Shown here: positions 33,186 through 37,878 of the stretch, piece after piece
How the letters are laid out: each line of letters starts with the position of its first letter
How positions within the stretch are numbered: the stretch's first letter is position 1
From: Rhodopirellula sp.
GTDB taxonomy: Bacteria; Planctomycetota; Planctomycetia; Pirellulales; Pirellulaceae
DNA length: 37,878 bases
Assembly: GCA_024644085.1 (NCBI GenBank)
Contig: JAHELS010000036.1
Coordinates: 1 to 37,878 of the forward strand
Direction of reading: 5' to 3'
Translations under genes and position numbers: made by a program
Notes under the pieces: model-generated
Told to the model about the DNA's origin: nothing
Databases searched by the model: none
The model's input: the letters and a program-made list of their open reading frames with translations, nothing else

Positions 33186-34289
33186 GTGAGCCAGGCCTAT
33201 CTCGATCAAATGCACTCCGAGTGGCGCGATCGCGCCCCCGAGTTGGCCCATTGGGTACTCCAACATCTGGTCAACCGCACCGATGTCTGGGGGAGGTATC
33301 TGCCGAAGCGGAACCGCGATGCCCAGGCGGACAAGAAGAGCGGATTCAAAGGAAACGCCATCACGGCGCCGTTCCGCGACGAGCGAGGCAAGGTTTTCTT
33401 GAATGCCGCGTCATTGGAAAAGCACTTCAAAGCAACCGACGGCGGCATGCTCGGTATTCACAGCGCCACCAGCGATGGTTCGTCGCGATGGTTCGCCATC
33501 GATATCGACCTGCACGATGAGCAAGACCTATCGGTCACGCCGGAGGGCAATTTTGTCGCCGCGCGGGAATGGTACAGCGGACTTCAGAAACTCGGGTTCG
33601 ATCCGCTGCTCTTCGATTCCAATGGCAGAGGCGGATTTCATCTGTGGGTCGTGCTTGCCGAGCCGATGGACTCGCGCAGCGTTCGTGCCTTCGCCGATCG
33701 GTTGGTCAGTGATTACCGCCGCCGCGGTCTGGACCAGGCACCCGATCTGTTCCCAGGATCGCTGGGATCCAATCATCTCGGTAGCTGGCTTCGCTTGCCC
33801 GGTCGCCACCACACGCATCCTCATTACACGCGCGTGTATAACGACCAGGCGTGGGATGACCGAACGTGGTTGGAAGGACACGACGCCATCGATCGAATTT
33901 TGGCAACGCGACCAGCACCCCCGGCGTTACTCGAAACGCTCGGCATCGATCGCAAGATCAAAACCGTCTGTCTCGACTTTGACGGAGTGATTCATTCCTA
34001 TCGGTCGGGCTGGCAGGGTGCAGGCACGATCCCTGATCCGCCGATCCACGGTGTCAAAGACGCGATCCGACATCTGCGGAAGCGATACCGGATCGTGATC
34101 CACTCATCGCGGAGTGCCACCGAGGAAGGTTGTGACGCGATTCGCCAATGGCTGACCCGCCACGACATCGAGGTCGATGATGTCTGCGCCCACAAGCCTC
34201 CCGCCTTCGTCTATGTCGATGACCGCGCCGTGCGATTCACCGGCGACTGGGAGGAAACGATCGCACACATCAATGATTTCCGCCGTTAG
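33186..34289 (+). CDS. archaeo-eukaryotic-type primase fused to a HAD phosphatase
   Basis: Predicted two-domain DNA-end or primer enzyme of 367 residues from GTG 33186 (AGGG six bases upstream; ATG at 33210 is an alternative). The N-terminal domain (about 25-230) resembles the AEP primase of TOTE-type systems. It has the metal motif FAIDIDLHD with Asp106 and Asp108, GRGGFHLWV with His152 (like the sGxHhW motif of LigD-type polymerases), APDLFP with Asp187, and GSWLRLPGRHH. The C-terminal domain (about 258-365) is a HAD phosphatase: LDFDGV with Asp264/Asp266, IVIHSSR, Lys337 in AHKPP, and YVDDRAV. The frame continues upstream to 32982 through a basic stretch that overlaps the previous gene. 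The roles are inferred: nucleotide addition by the AEP part and end or nucleotide dephosphorylation by the HAD part. No helicase or ligase is adjacent. Confidence 0.8.
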   Translation: MSQAYLDQMHSEWRDRAPELAHWVLQHLVNRTDVWGRYLPKRNRDAQADKKSGFKGNAITAPFRDERGKVFLNAASLEKHFKATDGGMLGIHSATSDGSSRWFAIDIDLHDEQDLSVTPEGNFVAAREWYSGLQKLGFDPLLFDSNGRGGFHLWVVLAEPMDSRSVRAFADRLVSDYRRRGLDQAPDLFPGSLGSNHLGSWLRLPGRHHTHPHYTRVYNDQAWDDRTWLEGHDAIDRILATRPAPPALLETLGIDRKIKTVCLDFDGVIHSYRSGWQGAGTIPDPPIHGVKDAIRHLRKRYRIVIHSSRSATEEGCDAIRQWLTRHDIEVDDVCAHKPPAFVYVDDRAVRFTGDWEETIAHINDFRR

Positions 34290-34292
34290 CAG

Positions 34293-35834
34293 CTAGAACT
34301 TTTCCATCCACACCAGATCGTCCCACCATGGCGTGTCATTGGGTTGTGGCGGTCCCGGTCTGCTGCGGCCCTGTCGGACAATATCGGAAATCTTCTCGGC
34401 GAGCGAATCGGCTACCGCGGAATGATCCGCGATCACGTCCGAGGTTTCACTTGGATCCGAGACAAGGTCATATAGCTCGCGAGGTTGTTTCTTCGTTTCC
34501 ATCACCAGTTTCCATTTGCCTTCGCGGATAGCGAAGCGTCCATTGGAGCTGTGATGGATGATCGGCGGGCGCGGTGTGATCGATCCCCGGGTCATCGAGG
34601 CGAGGAAACTGACACTGTCCTCGCCTGCGTCGTCGGGCAATTCCGTGCCAACGATCGCAGCCAGAGTGGCAAGCAAGTCCGTTTGGCAAATCGGCGTGGT
34701 GGAAACGGTATCCGCAATGACCGATGCCGGCCAACGCACGAAAAACGGCACACGATGGCCTCCTTCGTAAATCGACCGTTTGCCGTCACGGTAAATTCCG
34801 TTGCTCTGATGTTGGAACTTTTTCGCGCGCTCTTTCCAGGTGGTTTCGGGACCATTGTCACTGGTGAACACGACAATTGTGTTCCTGGAAAGTTGCTCGC
34901 GATCGAGAAGTTCGAGAATGCGACCGACGTGCCAGTCGGTTTCGATCATGAAATCGCCATAGGCGCCCGCCTCGCTTTTGCCACGAAATTTTTCGATCGG
35001 AATTACCGGCTTGTGCGGCGACGTGTACGGCAAGTAGACGAAGAACGGCTTGCCCTCCCGTGCGTCGGCGGCGTGCTGCGTGATCCACTCGATCGTCTTG
35101 TCGGTAAAACGGGTCAAACATTCTGAATCGACAAAATCCGGGGCGACTTCCAACTTGCCGCGAACGACGCCGAGTTCACTCGTTGTGCCGACGTCGCCGA
35201 TCCGCGGTTCGTACGGCGGCATGATCCGGTAATCGCTAATCGCGATCTTGTTCGGTTTCTTCTGCGTGTACTGGGTCGGGGGGACCTTGGCGTGACGCCC
35301 GTCGAACCACGCCAGCACGCCGTAGTTCATCGAGGCCGGGATTCCCCAGAAATAGTCAAACCCTTTGTCCAGGGGCATGTCGCGCACCGGCTGGCTCCAA
35401 TCCCGGTTTCCGCGTTCGCCCGGAAAGTCCATCCCGAGATGCCATTTTCCTATCATCGCGGTGGCATACCCGCTGTCATGCAGCAGCGACGCCAACGTCA
35501 TTCGCCCGTCGGCGATCAGACATCTCTTTTCGGCACCGTAGACTCCGCGTTTGAGTGTGGTTCGCCAACTGTATCGACCCGTCAACAGTCCATAGCGGCT
35601 CGGCGTGCACACGGTATCACTGCAGTGCGCGTCGGTGAATGTCATTCCTTCGCGTGCCAGCCGATCGAGATTCGGCGTTTCAAACTTGGATAGATCATTC
35701 AAGCAGCCGGCGTCACCGTAACCTTGGTCGTCGGTGTAGATCACGATCACGTTGGGCTTGTCGGCCGCTGATGCGGCGGAGACAGCCAGCGGCAGGAGTG
35801 ACACCAGCAGCAGTAAACGGAGAATCGTTTTCAT
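34293..35834 (-). CDS. secreted sulfatase (formylglycine type, CTPSR)
   Basis: Type I sulfatase that hydrolyses sulfate esters, probably of marine polysaccharides in this kind of organism. A signal peptide (MKTILRLLLLVSLLPLAVSA, cut near residue 23) directs export. The formylglycine precursor is Cys76 in DTVCTPSRYGLLTGRY. The metal-binding aspartates lie in YTDDQGYGD, and VFTSDNGPET carries the later Asp-Asn pair. The 513 residues are a normal arylsulfatase size. ATG at 35834 is preferred over ATG at 35846 because GAGAAG precedes it and the signal peptide then starts cleanly. The stop lies three bases from the convergent primase stop. It follows the second sulfatase gene by only 21 bases, so co-transcription is likely. 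Activation needs a formylglycine-generating enzyme, which is not in this window. Confidence 0.94.
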   Translation of the reverse strand: MKTILRLLLLVSLLPLAVSAASAADKPNVIVIYTDDQGYGDAGCLNDLSKFETPNLDRLAREGMTFTDAHCSDTVCTPSRYGLLTGRYSWRTTLKRGVYGAEKRCLIADGRMTLASLLHDSGYATAMIGKWHLGMDFPGERGNRDWSQPVRDMPLDKGFDYFWGIPASMNYGVLAWFDGRHAKVPPTQYTQKKPNKIAISDYRIMPPYEPRIGDVGTTSELGVVRGKLEVAPDFVDSECLTRFTDKTIEWITQHAADAREGKPFFVYLPYTSPHKPVIPIEKFRGKSEAGAYGDFMIETDWHVGRILELLDREQLSRNTIVVFTSDNGPETTWKERAKKFQHQSNGIYRDGKRSIYEGGHRVPFFVRWPASVIADTVSTTPICQTDLLATLAAIVGTELPDDAGEDSVSFLASMTRGSITPRPPIIHHSSNGRFAIREGKWKLVMETKKQPRELYDLVSDPSETSDVIADHSAVADSLAEKISDIVRQGRSRPGPPQPNDTPWWDDLVWMEKF

Positions 35835-35855
35835 GACGCTTCTCATGTGCGTTGT

Positions 35856-37298
35856 TTATTTTCTTGTGAAGAATTCACCGAACGGTTGGTAATTGTGATA
35901 CGCGACCGCGTCCCGCTTCCACGCTTTCGCCGCGTCGTCGTAAAGCTTCTGCATTCGCCGAAGATCGGACTCGCTGGCACCGGCTGCGGCCAGATTCGTT
36001 AGCTCGAGCGGATCATGCTTCGTGTCGTACAGCTCCTCGGTCGGTTCAAACTCGCCATCGTCGTAAGGCCAGTAGATGTACTTCCAATCGCGCGTGACCA
36101 CAGCCAGGCTGTGAACGGCGGCGGGGCCCCAGACATTGATCAGCGGCAACGATTCGTGAATCGTACCGCCCGGATCGTCGTACAGCTGCGACAGATCCTT
36201 GCCGTCCACGTTGTCTGGAACGTCGAGTCCGGCAAGCCGAAGGATGGTTGGCGCGAAGTCGACGTTGCCGGTCAAGCTTTCGCACCGCAATCCCTTGCCG
36301 CTGTTGTCGTGCCTGGGGTCAAACATGATCAAGGGGACGCGGGAGGATTCCTCGTAGGGAAGAACTTTCGATCCATAGCCATGAGAACCGCACATGAACC
36401 CGTTGTCGGAGGTATAGATGACAACCGTGTTTTTTTCGACACCGCACCGCGCGAGCTCGTCGCGAATCATTCCGACGGCAACATCGATGGCATAAATCTG
36501 TTGGTAATACGTGGCCATCACTTCGTCATACTTGTCGCTGTAATTCCAGCTGTGGAAACGTTCGTATTGACGTCCCTGGCGGCTTTGCTTCGAGAAGTGT
36601 TCGCCGTATTGCCGTCCGTAGTTGGCCGGCTTGGTAAATGTTTTTCCGGAGTAAACGTGGTCGAAAACCGGATCGGGAGTCGCCGGCATGTGCGGCGCCT
36701 TGAAGCTGATCGACAAACAAAAAGGCTGGTCCGACTTTGACGCATCGCGAATGAAGTCGCGACCGAATGCTCCGTAGGAAAGCGTTGAATGGGGATACTC
36801 TTCGGCATACTTTGCCATCGAAGGATTTTTCGCTGTCGCGTAAAACGTCTGGCCTGGCCCGCCCCCCCAGCGGTCGAAGTCACTTTCCGGCAGCACGCCT
36901 TTCTTCCCGGGCTGGTGAGTCACCTCGAACCCAAACTTGCCTGCGAACGCCGTCATGTAGCCGGCGCGTCGCAACAGGACGGGGTAGGATTTTTGCCAGT
37001 GTTCATCCAGCAGTGCCCCGTGCTCGAAATTGCATCCTGTCTTGTACTCGTACATGCCGGTCATCACGTTAGCGCGGCTGGCCATGCAGATCGCGGTCGT
37101 GTCGTAATGATTGTCGAACACCATCCCGTCGCGCGCAAGTTGGTCCAGGTGAGGTGTCTCAACGCCGGGCGTGGCGTAGCAACCCATCGAGTAAACACAC
37201 TGGTCATCCGAAAGCAGGAAAACGACGTTGGGCCGTTCGTCAGCCCGGCACGGCAGGGCGAGCAAAGCCAGAAGCAAAAGTCCGGGAAGATTGCGCAC
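35856..37298 (-). CDS. secreted sulfatase (CxASR variant)
   Basis: Second type I sulfatase, from a different subfamily than its neighbour. A signal peptide ([19 protein letters not shown]) is followed by the metal-binding [10 protein letters not shown] and the formylglycine precursor Cys71 in [13 protein letters not shown]. Alanine replaces the usual proline in C-x-P-S-R, as in other known C-x-A-S-R sulfatases. Later landmarks are [13 protein letters not shown] and [16 protein letters not shown]. The 480 residues begin at GTG 37298 with a weak GGA site; no ATG is near. It is probably the first gene of a two-sulfatase unit. The 149-base gap to the FHA gene shows no clear promoter. The natural substrate is unknown. 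Confidence 0.94.
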   Translation of the reverse strand: MRNLPGLLLLALLALPCRADERPNVVFLLSDDQCVYSMGCYATPGVETPHLDQLARDGMVFDNHYDTTAICMASRANVMTGMYEYKTGCNFEHGALLDEHWQKSYPVLLRRAGYMTAFAGKFGFEVTHQPGKKGVLPESDFDRWGGGPGQTFYATAKNPSMAKYAEEYPHSTLSYGAFGRDFIRDASKSDQPFCLSISFKAPHMPATPDPVFDHVYSGKTFTKPANYGRQYGEHFSKQSRQGRQYERFHSWNYSDKYDEVMATYYQQIYAIDVAVGMIRDELARCGVEKNTVVIYTSDNGFMCGSHGYGSKVLPYEESSRVPLIMFDPRHDNSGKGLRCESLTGNVDFAPTILRLAGLDVPDNVDGKDLSQLYDDPGGTIHESLPLINVWGPAAVHSLAVVTRDWKYIYWPYDDGEFEPTEELYDTKHDPLELTNLAAAGASESDLRRMQKLYDDAAKAWKRDAVAYHNYQPFGEFFTRK

Positions 37299-37447
37299 GA
37301 TCAGGTTCCACTGCGGAATGAATTGGAGCCGAATTCACGACCATCATACTCGGCACCACTTCCGTAGCGGTACCTGAGGAGATCGAGTCGGCGCATTCTA
37401 TCGGAGCGGGATCTTCGGCGCAGGCCAGGACTCCGTCGTCAGACGAT

Positions 37448-37878
37448 TCAATCCTCGTTCGGCTTCTTATTCCCGGAAGGCCGGCCGTCGTCGCGCTTAC
37501 TCAACCCGGCTCGGTCCATCAGCGAGCTACGCATCATTTCGTCCATGAAGTCATCATCCGCAGGTGGTGGACCATAAGCGCCCAGGGCTTGCGGCTCATA
37601 CTCGATGATGTAGTCGTGACGCGCGATCGAAAGTTTGGATCCTGGGTCGAGGCGCTTTCGAATGATCGTCCGTCCGTCGACTTTGGTTCCGTTACGGCTG
37701 TTCATGTCGCGGACGAACCAATACCCGTACTCCAATGTCATACGACAGTGTTGAGTTGAAACGTTGTTGAAGCGCAATTGAACATCGGCTTCGCCGCGCC
37801 GTCCAATCAACAATCGATCTTTCATCAGGGGGATTGGATCGCCGCCACCGCACGGCGTCAATTGACCGTAGGGGCCGG
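37448..37878 (-). CDS. FHA-domain protein, 5' end outside window
   Basis: Phosphothreonine-recognition protein. The frame stays open to the right edge (reading ...GPYGQL before the TTG at 37861), so the start lies beyond the window. The FHA core has LLIGRRGEADVQL (Gly-Arg), NNVSTQHCRMTLE (Ser-x-x-His) and VRDMNSRNGTKVDG (Ser-Arg-Asn-Gly), the residues that bind phosphothreonine. The lead-in CGGGDPIPLMKDRLLIGRR is familiar to me from planctomycete FHA proteins. After the domain comes a Pro/Asp/Met-rich tail ending in KKPNED. It probably reads out Ser/Thr kinase signalling, a large class in Planctomycetes, but no kinase is visible here. Confidence 0.9.
   Translation of the reverse strand, partial: GPYGQLTPCGGGDPIPLMKDRLLIGRRGEADVQLRFNNVSTQHCRMTLEYGYWFVRDMNSRNGTKVDGRTIIRKRLDPGSKLSIARHDYIIEYEPQALGAYGPPPADDDFMDEMMRSSLMDRAGLSKRDDGRPSGNKKPNED

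Noticed and set aside
33186-34289. Complete TOTE-type conflict or anti-phage system
   Set aside because: The primase resembles the AEP part, but no helicase or endonuclease domain lies in the same or a neighbouring gene. The flanks are metabolic genes and sulfatases rather than a defence island.

Overview
The window looks like chromosomal DNA of a planctomycete, most likely a Pirellulaceae member (Rhodopirellula-like). This is inferred from gene families rather than a marker gene. The evidence is a signal peptidase I with very large insertions, two secreted sulfatases of different subfamilies, a degenerate secreted SGNH hydrolase, a planctomycete-style FHA protein with a GGGDPIPL lead-in, a SelA-like protein without the PLP lysine, frequent GTG/TTG starts, and high GC with many long antisense shadow ORFs. 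No plasmid or phage genes and no CRISPR array are visible. The only mobile-type element is one short MITE-like sequence.

Layout. Bases 1-234: end of a small membrane-protein gene. 259-8660 (minus): a fatty-acid degradation operon transcribed leftward as acyl-CoA synthetase, thiolase, FadJ/FadB-type bifunctional enzyme, acyl-CoA dehydrogenase and patatin-like lipase. Upstream of it are a sigma70-like promoter and a perfect CRP-type palindrome. 9089-10264 (minus): dprA. 10552-13442 (plus): lepB-like signal peptidase and lptB. 13593-13679: tRNA-Ser(UGA). 13726-15648 (plus): upp and a CNT-family nucleoside transporter, a pyrimidine salvage pair. 15700-17016 (minus): citrate synthase. 17248-22541 (minus): phoH, pgpH-like 7TM-HD, ybeY and corC-like, a conserved ribosome-maturation / cyclic-dinucleotide cluster. 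22645-25741 (minus): purA, uppS and cdsA, purine synthesis followed by two lipid-carrier/phospholipid steps, almost without spacing. 25922-27442 (minus): secreted SGNH hydrolase and exported glutathione peroxidase. 27667-29181 (plus): MFS transporter ending in a strong intrinsic terminator. 29386-31161 (plus): aspS. 31253-31592: a MITE-like element. 31718-34289 (plus): SelA-like protein followed by an archaeo-eukaryotic primase-HAD phosphatase fusion. 34293-37298 (minus): two sulfatases. 37448 to the right edge (minus): FHA protein, cut by the edge.

Most of the window is housekeeping. The part most likely to be new biology is 31250-34290. A MITE-like element with a nested hairpin precedes a SelA-fold protein whose Schiff-base lysine is replaced by glycine. 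That gene carries an in-frame 18-bp tandem repeat in its tail and is followed 43 bases later by a predicted primase/polymerase fused to a HAD phosphatase. Other points of note are the CRP-like palindrome before the beta-oxidation operon, the zinc-ribbon and beta-sandwich-like insertions in signal peptidase I, a non-canonical YbeY metal motif, and a palindrome before a purA extended -10 promoter. All functions are read from motifs by eye; no database search was run.
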